A stretch of 64,000 nucleotides of DNA. Origin: Dentipellis sp. KUC8613 (Eukaryota > Basidiomycota > Agaricomycetes > Russulales > Hericiaceae). A program made the translations under genes and the position numbers. The notes beneath the pieces are model-generated. The model had not been told where the DNA came from. It searched no databases and worked only from the letters and a program-made list of their open reading frames with translations. Positions 43,975 to 55,924 of the stretch are shown here, one piece after another. Within the stretch, counting starts at the first letter, position 1, and each line of letters begins with the position of its first letter. The stretch lies in NCBI GenBank assembly GCA_002286715.1, contig NSJX01000038.1, positions 204,853-268,852 of the forward strand. The letters run 5' to 3'.

Positions 43975-46017
43975 ATGACCCTGTCCCAATATTCCCCATC
44001 TTCCTCGTTTCTTCTTTCTACACCATCAAGCTCTTCTTTGCCAGGCCGCCCCCATCACCGCCGCCAGCTCAGCCGCTCATCTTCCTGCTGCGCTCCAGCG
44101 CCCGGTCTATACAGCGAAGAAGGCGTTTCTTCTGTTTACCCCTCCCCTTTCGATTTTTGGAAGCCATCGTTCGACAACAGAGATCGAGCGCCTCACGATA
44201 CCACCGGCTACCCCTCGCCCTCTTCAGAGCGCAATCGCAACGTGCCGCTGCCGAATGAAGACGAAGAGTCGTCCCAGAGAATGAAGTACGCCCGTTACGC
44301 CTCCGTCGAGCCAGATACGCTCTCCATGCCCTTTGATAACGACCTTCCAACTCCCCCCGATTGTGATCTGCCCTTGTCCCCGCCTCCGACTCATCTTACC
44401 GTCCCCCACGCCCTTCCGGAGCTACCCTCGTCCTCTCAGCCCCCTGAGGATCGGCAGGATACTCTCGATCTGCTGACGCCTCTGTCTCCCCCGTGGAACT
44501 TTGGTCTCGAAGAGCAGTCGTCAGCCCCTACCGTTCCGGAGGAGTCTGCATTGCTCTCCTACTCGGCGTCTTACCCTCACGGCTCTAGTCACAGCAGTGT
44601 GTATCGGCCCATGGGACACGGCTTCGAGGCGGGCTCTGACAACGATGGCGGAGGCAACACCATAGACATGTTGCCTTTGTCTTCTTCTTTTGTTGTCTCG
44701 CCACAGGCAAGTCACAGTCACGTATATATGGATGAAGATGACCCCGCAGAACGCGGCGCTTCTTCTCAAGAGTTCCCCAACTCCCCTTACGACCCCCAGC
44801 GATCCCCGGGCGGTCTCTCGCTATACGGCAACGACTCAGAGATGAGCGGCACAGACTCGTCTGTGCACACCCCTCCCCAGCTCTTCAATGACCTACCATC
44901 CCGGTCCTCGACGTGCTCCTCGTACGGCGAGTCCGCTGACGAGCCCATGGACTATACATACTACGACACGTTCAATTATGGCTCAGGCAAGGATGATGTG
45001 GATGTGGATGCGCTCATGGCGTCGCCCCGCTCCCTTTGCACTAAACTGCCAGAGCTGGATCTTGGAGCGCCTACGAACACGTTCCAGTCAGCGCCGACGT
45101 GTGGCCCAAGCTACGAGCCAGACCATCTAGACCCGTTACTGTCTTCTCCATCGAGCCGCAGTTCGGCGCTCACCACCCCGGATCTCGCAGAAGATGGCGA
45201 TTGCTCGATACCACACTCATCGCCTTCTCGCCGCTCTTACACCTCGCTGCCACCGGCAGCCGAGGTGTCGTTTTCTGATCCATCCCTTCGTCTCCTGTCC
45301 TTACCCGGTGCCGAGACCGACGATGACCTTTTCAAGACTGACTGCTCACCGTTTTCCATCGATGGACCTACCCTCGGTCTGTTCATGCCCGTCGCCACCG
45401 CGTCCGCCGACGCTTTCGTCACCTCCACCCGTTCACCGTCTCCCTCCTTGGAGCCCGAACTCGACTTCCCACCCGAAGCTGCAGCCCGTGCCGACCCCGA
45501 GGAGCTCTCACACCTTGTCAGCCTCCGCCGCCGCCTGTGGTTCTCCGAACGCAACGCGAAGCGCACCGAGACGTCGTACGTCGAGGAGGCGCAGCGGATC
45601 GCGGCAGATCTGCGCGTGAGCCCACCTGTGCCCGGTGCCCTCGGCGACGACACGTTTGCACCGCCATTACAGGCGGATCGCGACCCGATGAGCGGGGTGC
45701 GACGGGCATTGCAGGTGGCGGAGCACCGCCGCGCGGAAGCACGGCGCGTGCGCAAGATGGAGAAGGAGCGCGGGAAGGAGCTGCAGGCGTTGCTGCGACT
45801 GAAGCTTCTCGAGGACGTGCCGGAGGTGGGCGAGGACGTGCCGATACGGAGGGACGGGCGAGGAAAGGTGATCATCAGCAGCATGCCGCAGCTGGTGGCG
45901 CGCATGGTGTTCAAACGGCGCGATACACTGCGGCCCTTGTCGCGCTACCCGGTGACTGCATACACGCCATCGCCGCTGTCAAGCATGATGTCGTCGTCTG
46001 ACGAGAGCGTGCAGTGA
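43975..46017 (+). CDS. Large Ser/Pro-rich disordered protein with basic C-terminal helix region
   Basis: A single coding exon, 680 residues, begins MTLSQYSPSSS. The frame also contains an ATG at 43876, but that lies inside the predicted leader intron, so 43975 is preferred. The first 500 residues are rich in Ser, Pro, Asp and Thr, with many SP/TP and PPLSP-type motifs and acidic patches (YMDEDDPAE, GKDDVDVDAL), so mostly disordered. The C-terminal 150 residues are different: a charged helical part (ELSHLVSLRRRLWFSERNAKR, VEEAQRIAADL, AEARRVRKMEKERGKEL) and then SMPQLVARMVFKRRDT. No named domain is recognised. It may be a regulatory or scaffold protein; this is a guess from composition. Confidence 0.7.
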   Translation: MTLSQYSPSSSFLLSTPSSSSLPGRPHHRRQLSRSSSCCAPAPGLYSEEGVSSVYPSPFDFWKPSFDNRDRAPHDTTGYPSPSSERNRNVPLPNEDEESSQRMKYARYASVEPDTLSMPFDNDLPTPPDCDLPLSPPPTHLTVPHALPELPSSSQPPEDRQDTLDLLTPLSPPWNFGLEEQSSAPTVPEESALLSYSASYPHGSSHSSVYRPMGHGFEAGSDNDGGGNTIDMLPLSSSFVVSPQASHSHVYMDEDDPAERGASSQEFPNSPYDPQRSPGGLSLYGNDSEMSGTDSSVHTPPQLFNDLPSRSSTCSSYGESADEPMDYTYYDTFNYGSGKDDVDVDALMASPRSLCTKLPELDLGAPTNTFQSAPTCGPSYEPDHLDPLLSSPSSRSSALTTPDLAEDGDCSIPHSSPSRRSYTSLPPAAEVSFSDPSLRLLSLPGAETDDDLFKTDCSPFSIDGPTLGLFMPVATASADAFVTSTRSPSPSLEPELDFPPEAAARADPEELSHLVSLRRRLWFSERNAKRTETSYVEEAQRIAADLRVSPPVPGALGDDTFAPPLQADRDPMSGVRRALQVAEHRRAEARRVRKMEKERGKELQALLRLKLLEDVPEVGEDVPIRRDGRGKVIISSMPQLVARMVFKRRDTLRPLSRYPVTAYTPSPLSSMMSSSDESVQ

Positions 46018-46800
46018 TGGATTGCGGTATGTCGTCCGTTCGCTTCCATTTCGAGGCTCTTTGTCTTTCAGCCGCCGACCCGATCATATGGTTGCGCGTG
46101 TCTCGACGCCTTCGGGCGACTCGAAGATAAACCCTCCTCTTTCTCTGCATCTGTGACGCTCGGCTGATGTGGTGTTCTTCTAGGGCGGGCTGACACGGCA
46201 GGACTGCGTCGGAAGTGCGAACGCGAACTTGATGTACACTAGTAATATCCCCATGCCATGTCACTTGTAGCATTTAGTCGTCGACATACCCTCCATGAAG
46301 ACTGCTTTGTTGTGCTATATTTGCATTTTCTTCTAGAGGCGGTATACCTTCTGCGTTTCGACAAGAACCTGAAGGGCGAGATCTGCTATTCTGATATCAG
46401 GTGGCACTTCTTTCTTGTTCTCCTGTTTTATTTTTCTGTTCGAACAGTTCATTTATTCTTTCATGCACTCGGTGAGCAGCCGTTTCATTTCGTTGTGGCC
46501 AAATTTGAAGTCGTGCATATACACTGTACAGTAGCTAGTAATATTTGTTTGTCCTTGTGTGGTTCCCGCGCGGCCTGCTCACTTGTCACCATGCGGCTGA
46601 ACTCCTTTCAAGTCTTCTCCTCAACGTTCAGACGTCGATTCCTCATTACCTTCATTCAGGTTGGAAGATCTCATAATCGGTAAGGCTGGTTATTTTGGCT
46701 TCCTTGAGCACGGATTTAAACCAAGCTCGCACAGTACTTTACGCATACCCCGTCTAATTAATCTGACCAACGAACTTGGCTGCCTTTGTCCAACGCCATC
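46018..46800. other. Intergenic region
   Basis: T-rich 3' flank of the preceding gene and promoter of the MYND gene. Domain-free short frames only. Confidence 0.4.
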
Positions 46801-48256
46801 ATGTCCAATCAAACAACACCTTCAGACGGCGGCTTCACTGTAACACCACGAATGCGCCAACTTTACGAGCGCCCTGGCTACCTTGGGACCGACGACGGAG
46901 GGCAGGAACTGCGCGATCTCTATCAACTTCGTTCGTGAATCTTGTCTTACCATCCTGCCGCCTCAATAATTTTAACACTATAATCTATAGACTCTGCAGA
47001 CTTCGACGCGACGCGACTCAATCACTTTGCTCTTTCCTGCTTTTTTGGTTGCCTGGATAGAGTCAAGCACGTACGCGCACCTAGCCTTTCCTTTGTGCGA
47101 GTGATACCGAACTCATTCCTACGCCTGCCAGATGATTGCGACGGGACAAGCTCCTCCACTTAATGGGACAGAAACGCCCTTCAAGTTTGGATATGCTACT
47201 CTCGTGGTCGCAGGTTGCCAGCGCGTTCTTGAGGGACCCACCGGCTCCGGCAAATTCGCGGAGACTCTCAAATTCCTATTGTCCAAGGGCTGCCCTCCGG
47301 ACGTTGAAGACATCTGTCAATATACTGCACTCCACCACGCAACCATGAACAACAACATTCGTCCTGACTTGGCTCGCATCCTTCTCGAAAACGGAAGCAA
47401 CGTCAACCATCTCAACAAGTACGGTGCTCCGGCCATCGTTGGCGCACTCATGGAAGGCCATGTCGGTGCCGTTGACGTCCTGATGGAGTTTGGCGCGGAC
47501 TTGAATATCGCGGACGCAGACGGCTTTGTTCCTGCTGAGGCGTTCGTCACTTTTGGTCCCCAGGTCACTGCAGTTGTTACGAAGTGGCTTCGCAAGCGAT
47601 CGGGCGAGCAGGCGCCACTGGACGAGAAGAAATGCGACTTCTGCGGGAAGACGGACGATAAGCTCAAGTTGTGTGTTGCTTGTCATTCTGCGCGGTACTG
47701 CTCGAGAGAATGCCAAAGTGAGACCTCCGATTACCCCTGCGGCGACATTTATTGATCACTGAACGCAATCTTTGTATTAGAGAGTCACTGGAAGGTTCAC
47801 AAACCAGCGTGCAAGCCGTTCACACCCTCCAACACCGTGACGCTCAAGCCATCGTATCACGGAACAGCACATATGATGCCGACTGCAACCTTGAACCGCC
47901 AGTTGCTAGGCATCCAGGCGGACTCACCGTCACCTCGCCAGATGCGTGGTTCACGGCAAGCCTCTACGTATCCGAAAAGCGTCATTGTCAAAATCCAGGT
48001 CCCATACGCTCTCGGCGCGTCGCTCGAGTACCAGCGTTCGTCGTTCTCGTCCATGCCGCTCCTCGTGTACACCAAGAAGCGGGATTTTGTATGCCAGATC
48101 AGGCGTGAGGACGATGCCGCGGCGTACGATCGGGTTACGAGGATCGTGAAGGAGAAAGGAGTGGGGTCTGCGAAGGGGTACTTCGCTGCCGAGTTGAAGA
48201 GCGTGGACGAGCTCGTCGTGAAAATAGGAGAACTACTCGCGGAGCAGCCTTTCTGA
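46801..48256 (+). CDS. Ankyrin-repeat protein with MYND zinc finger
   Basis: Four exons: 46801-46930, 46991-47070, 47132-47717, 47781-48256; 423 residues. Ankyrin repeats occupy about residues 75-200 (YTALHHATMNN, DLARILLENGSNVNHLNKYG, AVDVLMEFGADLNIADADG). A complete MYND finger follows (C238, C241, C251, C254, C260, C264, H272, C276). The last cysteines are only reached after the fourth exon is joined. The C-terminal 140 residues (VPYALGASLEYQRSSF, ELKSVDELVVKIGELL) have no named domain. Ankyrin-MYND proteins bind partner proteins through both parts; the role here is unknown. No SET domain is present, so it is not a SMYD methyltransferase. Confidence 0.88.
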
Positions 48257-48487
48257 GGCAGATTATATGGTTAATGGTTTCTCGTTCGTCCTATATGGCG
48301 GACCTCATATTGTATCTCTAATGCACACATTACTAAGGAACAAGATCTTCGCCTATCGAAGCGCGTCTCGTCTTGTCTATACGATTGCACGGGTTACAAA
48401 CAACTAATAAGATACAGTCGTACATATATAGGCGCAGGTATACAAAATTCTAAACCAACAGTAGATCAACAAACATAAATCGCCATA
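48257..48487. other. Convergent intergenic region
   Basis: AT-rich DNA between the 3' ends of the MYND and C2 genes, with likely polyadenylation signals for both; no gene. Confidence 0.4.
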
Positions 48488-49981
48488 CTACGAGCTGGGT
48501 GCGCCTTGCGCGGTATCAGCACCTGGCGTCTCGTCAGTGTTTTCCGGCCCTTGTCCCGACTCACTCGTGGCCGCCGCCTGGTGCGAGAGTGTCTCCTCAC
48601 CGGCATTTGCGTGGGGCTGTAGCTCCTCCTGCCTCACCCCCCGATACTTGAGTGCATACGCGCGACATGCCTCCCTGCTCTCCGTAAGGCGCGGATCCTG
48701 ACGATCGTACGCGTATATCGCGAAGCCAGGGAAATTGTACTCGAGCAGTTCTTTGAGATTTGGGAGCATCATGGGGTCGGGCGAATACGTCCCTGAGTTA
48801 TTGTCGATAACGAGCTCCCATTTGACCGCCTCGTCCGGCGTGTCGTCACTGAACGCGGCCCAGCCGCCCTCGGGGCGGGGATGGAATTCGCCACTGTAGT
48901 ACACAGCCTCCTGGCAATTAGCATGGAGTGCATGTTTGGACGCGAAGTCGACGAAAAACGCGGCGCCGGTCTCGGAGAAGCGGAAAGACTGGTCGTCGAT
49001 GGCAATGACATAGGTGTAGACGGCAGGCTTGATGCGGTGCTCTGCGAATGCGCGACTCCCCAGCGTGCTCTTGCCACCGTGCAGTATGTTGAGAATGTCG
49101 GTCGGCTTCTCGATGATGCCGAACCCGTTGCGCGTCGTGCGAGCGTAGAGCATGCGGTGTCCCGCTTGAATGCTCGAGCGCACCGCAAGTGACCCCGGGC
49201 CAGGGCCAAAGATAGACTGTGCAGCCTTATAGTCGCGGTTCCAACCTTGGGTAGTGGTGCCGAAGAAGAGGGGCACGCCACGGATGTACATCTTCCATGT
49301 CGAGTATAGACGCTCGTCGTTGATGTTGGTGAGTAGGCCGACAGTGGGAGAGAAATGACGCGTAAAGCGAATGGGCCCATCGAAGATGTATGCAGGCGCG
49401 TCGGGCCGCGAGGGCGGATTTACATCGATCTGAGACGAGTGAGGAAGAGCATGGAGGAGATTGGGTCCGACTCACATGCAGCCAGAATGTCCCCTTGGTC
49501 CGTTTGAGAATGAAGCCCTCGATCTCTGCCTCCTTCGCACCCGGACCCACAGTTATCGAGAAACGACCAATATAGTCGTCTTTAGGCCCCGCATCCTTGT
49601 CCATGACTTGCACGTGGAGATTCGCATGCGCAGGGACGTTCTTGACGCACCACATCTCGTTCCATACCGGCGTGAGTGTGTTCACCTTTACCGTCGATCT
49701 ATCGATGCACGCGGGTCAGTATGTCTCCTTGCAGAGAAGACAAAAAAAACGCACACAAATTTGATCTTGTCGTCGAGTTTCGCGATGAAGTAAGGATCGG
49801 CGGACCCGACCACGTCCATCTTCGGTAGACCGGACGCACCGATGAACTTGATAACCAGGTCAACATACGGAACGTCGAGCATCTTCTCTTCTGCGAATGC
49901 GCGGGTCTTGGCTGCGATACCAGCCGTGTTCCCTCGGGCCTTGCTGACCGCTTCGTGAACTTGAGTGAAGAATTTAGACAT
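48488..49981 (-). CDS. C2-domain protein
   Basis: Three exons, 49981-49755, 49698-49476 and 49429-48488, 463 residues. The N-terminus (MSKFFTQVHEAVSKARG) is an amphipathic helix. The C2 domain (about residues 38-145) has the calcium-loop pattern KMDVVGSADPYF and VMDKDAGPKDDYIG and the core TLTPVWNE. Such domains bind membranes, often with Ca2+. The remaining 300 residues (IDVNPPSRPDAPAYIFDGP, YSTWKMYIRGVP, GWNRDYKAAQSIFGPG, YVIAIDDQSFRFSETG, KWELVIDNNSGTYSPD) are well conserved-looking but unnamed, ending in a Gln/Glu-rich tail. No signal peptide or membrane helix is present, so it is probably cytosolic or peripheral. A leader intron ends one base before this ATG. Confidence 0.85.
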
Positions 49982-50165
49982 GCTAGGGCAGATGTTCGTA
50001 TACCGGAGAAATTCGCACAGGATGTTTTGCTCTCACCTTGTTATAATCGAGAGGGGGCAGGCCCTTGCTGTTCGCACTGCCCTTGTTTGACCCTGAGGGC
50101 CGTTCGAGCTCGGGTCGCTGGTCAGTTACAGTAGACGCCTTCGGGAGCGCGCGGCCCAGCATCAA
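49982..50165 (-). promoter_or_regulatory. Spliced leader with an upstream ORF overlapping the C2 start
   Basis: A GTGAGA donor at 50036 and CCCTAG acceptor ending at 49983 define a 54-base leader intron. In the spliced leader an upstream frame starts at 50165 (MMLGRALPKAS...), runs 43 codons to the donor, and continues as CAT GTC TAA, so its stop overlaps the main ATG (CATGTCTAA). It could regulate translation by termination and reinitiation. Alternatively a downstream AAG acceptor after codon 15 (AVSK) would fuse this frame in phase with the C2 protein. Confidence 0.45.
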
Positions 50166-50467
50166 TCATTGACAATGACCAAAGCGGTGTCAGAAGTCCT
50201 CTCTACTCTACACACCATTCAAGTCGCTCGATGGCGGGTACTACAAGCTATCAGTAAGTAGGCGAGATAGCTTCCAAATGTCCTATAGATGACAAGCAAT
50301 TTCTAATCCCTTTCGCCAAGCATCCCAGGTCTCTCCAACATTGATCGAAAGCCGTCTTGGTGGTTCGGCTTTTTCGCGAATTCCTGAAGACACTAGTGTA
50401 ACCGTGGGCCACTCGCCCAAAGCTTTACAGCCAGCCTACAACAGTGTATGAGTTAGCAAAGTAGAAC
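50166..50467. other. Divergent promoter region, C2 and PP2C genes
   Basis: About 300 bases separate the upstream frame of the C2 gene from the PP2C start. No clear TATA box was seen for either gene. Confidence 0.4.
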
Positions 50468-52220
50468 ATGATCCCCCCACTTGCGACATGTCGACTAGTC
50501 ACACCAAAGCGGGTTACCGCCGCTGTGTTTCATAGACACTCGTGTCTGAGTCGCCGCGTCAGCTCAGGTCCAACCAAATCTATAGCTGAAGATGCCTTGA
50601 AGCCATCCTCACCACGCCAGCCGCTTTCCAGAACAGCCGTTCTCGCTACAGTCACCTTGGCCGTACTCGTTTCTGCCTACGGTCTTCAAGCTGTCCACCT
50701 CGACAGCCTCGCGCAGCCTGACGCCAAAGCACATGTTTCTTCTGGGCCCGCTACCGACGATCCTAAGGCAGTGCTCAGGCAGCAGAAGTCACTTGAACAT
50801 TTCAATCCCGCGCGCAAGATCGATTTGAACGCACGTCTGCGTGAGTACGAAGAGACTCACGTTCCAGACGCTCGCACCGGCGTGCAGCGTTACGACATGG
50901 CACAATTCAGCAGGTGAATCACTCCGTCATCGCATATCGAATCAGTGAATGAAACCCATTTCACAGTAACGAACCCACCGAAGACGACCACACATCTGCC
51001 ATCCTCCCCATTCCATCTGGTTACTGGTCACTCTTCGCCCTCTTCGACGGTCATAGCGGCTGGGAGACATCTGCCTGGCTGCGCGAAAACATGATCCCCG
51101 CACTTGCTGGAGCCCTTGCCGACCTCTTTTCGCACTACCGCCCGCCAGACGACGCGCCCCCACCGCCGGCGCACACTATCGACGCGACAATCCAAGACAC
51201 ATTCGCGCTACTAGACGATGATATCGTGTTTGGAACGCTCGAGCGGGCGTTCAAGACCGACTCGAAGGCTGATGCCATCAATGTGCTCGCTCCGGCATAC
51301 GCAGGTGCATGTGCGCTTCTCGCCTTCTACGACTCAGAATCGCGTGTGCTACGCGTTGCCCTTACGGGTGACTCGCGCGCGGTCCTCGGGCGACGTATCC
51401 GCGTTCCGGATCCCAACAATCCCGGGAGCATGAAGGAGGTATACGAAGTACGGAACTTGTCCGTGGAGCAAGATGGACACAATTTGGCGGAGGAGATGCG
51501 TCTGCACTCTGAGCATCCCGGCGAGCGCGTCGTCCAAGGCGGACGCGTCCTCGGTTTAGGGCCCGCGCGTGCTTTCGGAGATGCGCTGTGGAAGTGGCCG
51601 CTCGACATACAGCGGATGCTTAAAGACGGCTGGATGGGCCGCTCACCTCGCAGCGACGTCAAGACGCCGCCATATCTGACGGCGCGACCGGAGATTGTGA
51701 GCCTCGATATCCAGGAAGGCGACTTTGTGGTGCTGGGCACGGACGGTTTGTGGGAGTGTCTTGCCAGCTGGGAGGTCGTGGGCCTCGTTGGAGCCTGGGC
51801 GCAGAAGCAGGCGGGGGCCACCGGGGAGAGCCTTGTCTTGGAGCCGAAAGACCTTCCTCTGCACCTCAACGAGGAGGACGGCTGGGAAGACGATTCGGTG
51901 CGGTATCGGCAATGGGGCGCGAAGAAGCTATTCGTCAACGTAGATGGGAATGCAGCGACACATTTGCTAAGGAACGCGCTGGGTGGGGCGGACGAGGATA
52001 TAACCCGCGCATTGACGAGCATGCGACCACCGAGGAAACGGATGTATATGTGAGTGCCTTTTTCTCGCCTGGATGGAGTTAAGAGTGCTCACGGCTGTGC
52101 AGAGATGATGTTACCGTGACGGTAGTATTCTTTGGGCAGCAGGAAGGATCGACGGGGTCAGTATTGCCAAGCTCGGGCTCGCTTATAATCGAAGAAGCGG
52201 ACCAACCTCGGCCACTGTGA
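50468..52220 (+). CDS. PP2C-family Ser/Thr phosphatase, mitochondrial type
   Basis: Three exons, 50468-50913, 50967-52049 and 52103-52220, 548 residues. The N-terminus is basic and Ser/Thr-rich without acidic residues for 40 positions, as in a mitochondrial presequence, followed by a membrane segment (about residues 56-75, AVLATVTLAVLVSAYGLQAV). PP2C metal and core motifs are present: LFDGHSG (D176), LTGDSRAVLG, GLGPARAFGD, LGTDGLWE and the last Asp pair in IDDVTVTVVFF. The layout matches fungal Ptc5/PDP-type phosphatases, which dephosphorylate the pyruvate dehydrogenase E1 alpha subunit in mitochondria. The third exon is needed to complete the final PP2C strand. An insertion of Pro-rich sequence (PPDDAPPPPAH) follows the second motif. 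Confidence 0.9.
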
Positions 52221-54165
52221 CGAACGCTCCTAAATTGCACCATAAATTCATTATTGGTGCTTCATGGTATCGTCCAGGGGATTCTGCTCATCATCCCCAA
52301 TTTAATACTAGGCAACCGGCTGCCTTGTTGGCGAGCACCCGTGGTGCCACTTACGAAAATCCCAGGAAATTCGTCGTCGGCCGCCTCGTCAACCGACGTT
52401 GCTGACAATGCTAGATAGGCATAGTCTCGCCCATGATGGATGTTCGACTGGCTCTGTCATCGTGGCTGGCTTACTCATGCCTCAGTACGCTCAAGCCTCC
52501 ATGACACGCGAACTCCATCCGAAAATCCCATCGACCGTTCTCACGACTCAGGTTCTCGCATTCATACATCATTCGTCAACCTCAACTTACCTTCTGCACT
52601 AACTTTGTTCCTTCTGCGCAGTCGCTTCGAGATCCCTTCGCTTGACAGCAACGATGTATATATCCCTCTTCAACCGCTGCAAGCTTAACCCACGTGCTAC
52701 AGTGCCTGGCCCCGTCTTCGCGTGTGCGGACACGAGGGATTCTTCGAGAGGGCGACGATGACAGGCTGTCAACGCATCATCCTTCGTATAAGGAACGCGG
52801 ATGTCAAGGTCAATAACCGCCGAGACCTGCGTTCCCAAACGTAGTTACTACTCTCTTTACTCCGGCTTCACCCCGTCGACCCTTCATACTGCGACAAGCA
52901 CCATCGCGTCGCGCTATAGTGCGCGCGAATGATTGCTAGAATGAGGTCTGGCTAGCCGGGATTCTCTCGCCTCGGTCAAAAGGGCAGCGGGCGGCCGCGA
53001 GATGCCGTCACAAGAATACAGCACAGGCCAACTTGGGCAATTATGGTGCGTGTAGTTTGCCTCCCACTCTCCACGTGGCATGGCTAAATTCAAGGCGAGT
53101 TTCAAATCTAGAGCTTCTTGCCCATAGGCCAATACTCACAAGAGCTCGTTTCGCTAAATATGGTCTTGAATCCTCTGCAGCGGTATGAACAATGTCCCCG
53201 TCGAGTGGTACGGCTCTCGCAAAGGCTGTACGTTCGCAAGCTCACAGTTCAACGATGCGCAGCAGCTCAGCAGAGTGGGTGGCTGGAAAAGCGGTGGGAA
53301 TGTGCCTAGAATAGGTATGGCGGTGATTGAGGAGGGATTGCCTGGTTGAGACGGACGACGTCAAGAATCCTTGAAGGTGAGAGTCTGTACTTGTCACGGG
53401 GCCTTGCACTCGACCGCAATCCGCCACGGGGCCTGCATCGATGCGGTGTCGAGGATTGTCCGAACGCTGATAGTCTTCGGGCACGCGTACGCACGCGCTG
53501 GTTTGTGCCGTTCTATTCGTCTACCCCAAAGGGCTAGGCCCGGCGACGTTGTGTTTCTCCACTTGGCTGGTGATTACGGCTCCGATGGGTCTCATGAGAG
53601 CGGCAGGACGGCAGACCCCATATAGCCGGAGATTGCCCTTAGACTTTGTAGATCGGCCAGAGCAACGGGTCGCGCAGCCTGCCTACTGGATCCGCCACGC
53701 CTCGACTTGGCCATCCGGTCCCAAGCCTTGCCCTGGCAAACCTACTCCTTTGCATCCAACGTAACGTACATATTGCCCATGATGGACACGAACACGTAAC
53801 GGAGGTAGTCTTCTTGCGCAGGTACCTGCTATCAAGACGACGAACGCCACTTGCCGATGCATGGAACTCAAATTCAATGGCGCCCGACGGCGGCCCTATG
53901 ATAGCTGGGGATGAAGTTGGGCTTCGCGAGCCGGGTGGACGTGTGATTAAGATTTTTATAGTCCGCGATCAATCCATTTGGCCACCGAAAATCTTATACG
54001 TCCGCTATCTCACACGCGCGCCTCTCGTTCTCATGTATCCTTTCACGGCCCTTCTTATGTCGCCCGTAACCGTCGACGCCCACCTCGCTTCCGCTCCCAC
54101 TTCTCTTCCCTCTAGCCTCTTCCAATCTGCCCCCCGCGCCTCAAACCGCACAGTGAGCGAGCCAT
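52221..54165. other. Intergenic region without a recognised gene
   Basis: Nearly 2 kb of short frames on both strands; none has a domain or good splice continuity. A motif GCGCGAATGATTG at 52921-52933 recalls the repeat junction at 21.57 kb, but the similarity is too short to count. A plus-strand TTTATA at about 53955 lies 200 bases before the next gene. Confidence 0.4.
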
Positions 54166-55924
54166 ATGACGTACCAGGTGGATTTCCTGGGGCCCAACGC
54201 GGTAGCTACCTTCGTTGAGGCTATAGAGACTGGCGTCCTCTTCTCACAGTCCGTACGTTTCTGGGGACGTGCGGACCGCGAGCCCCTTGTGATCAAGCTC
54301 CTTGTTGCGTTCGTCTCGCTTGTCGCGTTGTAAGTCCTCGCGTTTGATGCTACCAATTCATCCATGTTGATCCATCACGTGCGGTGTAGCTTCCAAACAG
54401 GCGGCGCGTTCTATACAGCGTGGAGAATATACGTTGTGAACTTCGGAAATTGGGTGCGTTGAGGCATTGGAACAAGGATCGCAGCTACCCATCGTGATAC
54501 TCGCTTAGGCGGCTGCTTTGAATCCGGGATGGCCGGAACGAATACAGTCGATCATAGTGAGTCTCCCTCACGCGTACACCGATGAACGTTTGGCTGACAG
54601 ATGTTACAGACGGCACTTATGGCAACGCCGGTTCAAGCCTTCTTGATCTGGAGGTGCTGGCATGTACGTGTACACTCCGCCTTTCTCATCTCCTTCCATC
54701 GAACTTCCTTGCAGATCCTCAATCGCCGTCATATCATTCTTGTAAGCAGTTCGCGAAGCTACTATCTTCGACCGACATGTAGGTGACACGAACACGTAGA
54801 TCCCATTCACAGCCGCACTTCTCGGCTCCTTGGGCACGAGCATCGCCGTAACAACCCTCATCGTCAATTTCAACTTCCTAGTCGCATACGGGCCTAATGC
54901 ACGGCCGCCACAAAAATTGGTTGTCACCACCCCTTGTACGTCGTCGCCAACTTCAGTTAGCGTCCCGTCTCATCCGACTATCGTGGTACCTACAGTCATT
55001 CTGTCGCTTATCCTGCCAGCATGTGAGTGAAACGTGACCACGCGGAGATATCTTGGCTTACAAGATTAGGCCTCGACATTGCCGTCACCGCTATCCGTGA
55101 GTTCGCCTTCGTCCTTTTTGCGGTGGCACCCCTAACCTTTCTATGCTCGCATCTGTAGTCCTGACATTCCTGCTTCGCTCTCGCGCGAATGTCTACACGA
55201 AGCAGTTCCGCCGCGTACGTCTTATATGAACTTCATCCGAGTGAGATAATATTATAAACCAGCCCATTCGTGGAAGATTTTGTCCAGGCTGATGATCATC
55301 GCCTGGGAGGCCTTTCTTCCGCCCTGTGCATGCGCAGTAACGGCCGTGATAACTTATCTGACCTTGGTGCGTCGTCGTGTTTAACTCTAACCTTTGGCCA
55401 CAATTGACGCCCCTGTATGCAGTCTAATCGCAATTTCTGGGACCTCACCTTTCAAGCAATCTTAGGAAAGCTCTACGTCATTTCACTTTTCGTCACACTG
55501 TCCGTCTCTATCTCGTTGCACACGCCCGTGTACTGATATCTTCACGGTCCCGCGTAGGAACGGACGTGCTGATATTACCGCGGCTCAACATGCTCGATCG
55601 CATTTCCCGACGCTGACAAGTGTAGGGATGAGCGTAGCCGGGATGTCAGGTGTTAGTTCCGGACTTCCAGCGCGGTCTTTTCACGTAGAGGTACTCTATC
55701 GCTACCTGGTCGTTTTCTCTTTCCTTCGGCAATGACTAACTCCTTTGGCTTGGGGCTAGCTTACGACCGGTGGCCCGCACTTAAGCCTTCCTATACCCGG
55801 ATACCCAGGCCCAGAAGGCGATACAGTAGGCGATGTTGGCCTTACCGACGACTCGTCACGCAACTCGCCTGTGACCCCGATGGGGCATATGGACCTTGGC
55901 AACGACGATTTGGAGAAACGGTGA
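54166..55924 (+). CDS. Seven-helix membrane protein, DUF6534-like
   Basis: Twelve exons: 54166-54329, 54390-54453, 54509-54556, 54601-54663, 54715-54741, 54800-55022, 55070-55096, 55159-55214, 55277-55366, 55423-55499, 55558-55690, 55760-55924; 378 residues. The start MTYQVDFLGPNAVATF was chosen because the upstream frame would need a 25-base intron. About seven hydrophobic helices are visible (LLVAFVSLVAL, AFLIWRCWH, LLGSLGTSIAVTTL, VILSLILPACLDIAVTAI, LMIIAWEAFLPPCACAV, LGKLYVISLFVTL). The conserved dispositions before helices 6 and 7 resemble basidiomycete DUF6534 proteins, a large receptor-like family of unknown function. The cytosolic tail is acidic and Gly/Pro-rich (GPEGDTVGDVGLTDD). 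Two exons are 27 bases. Confidence 0.8.
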
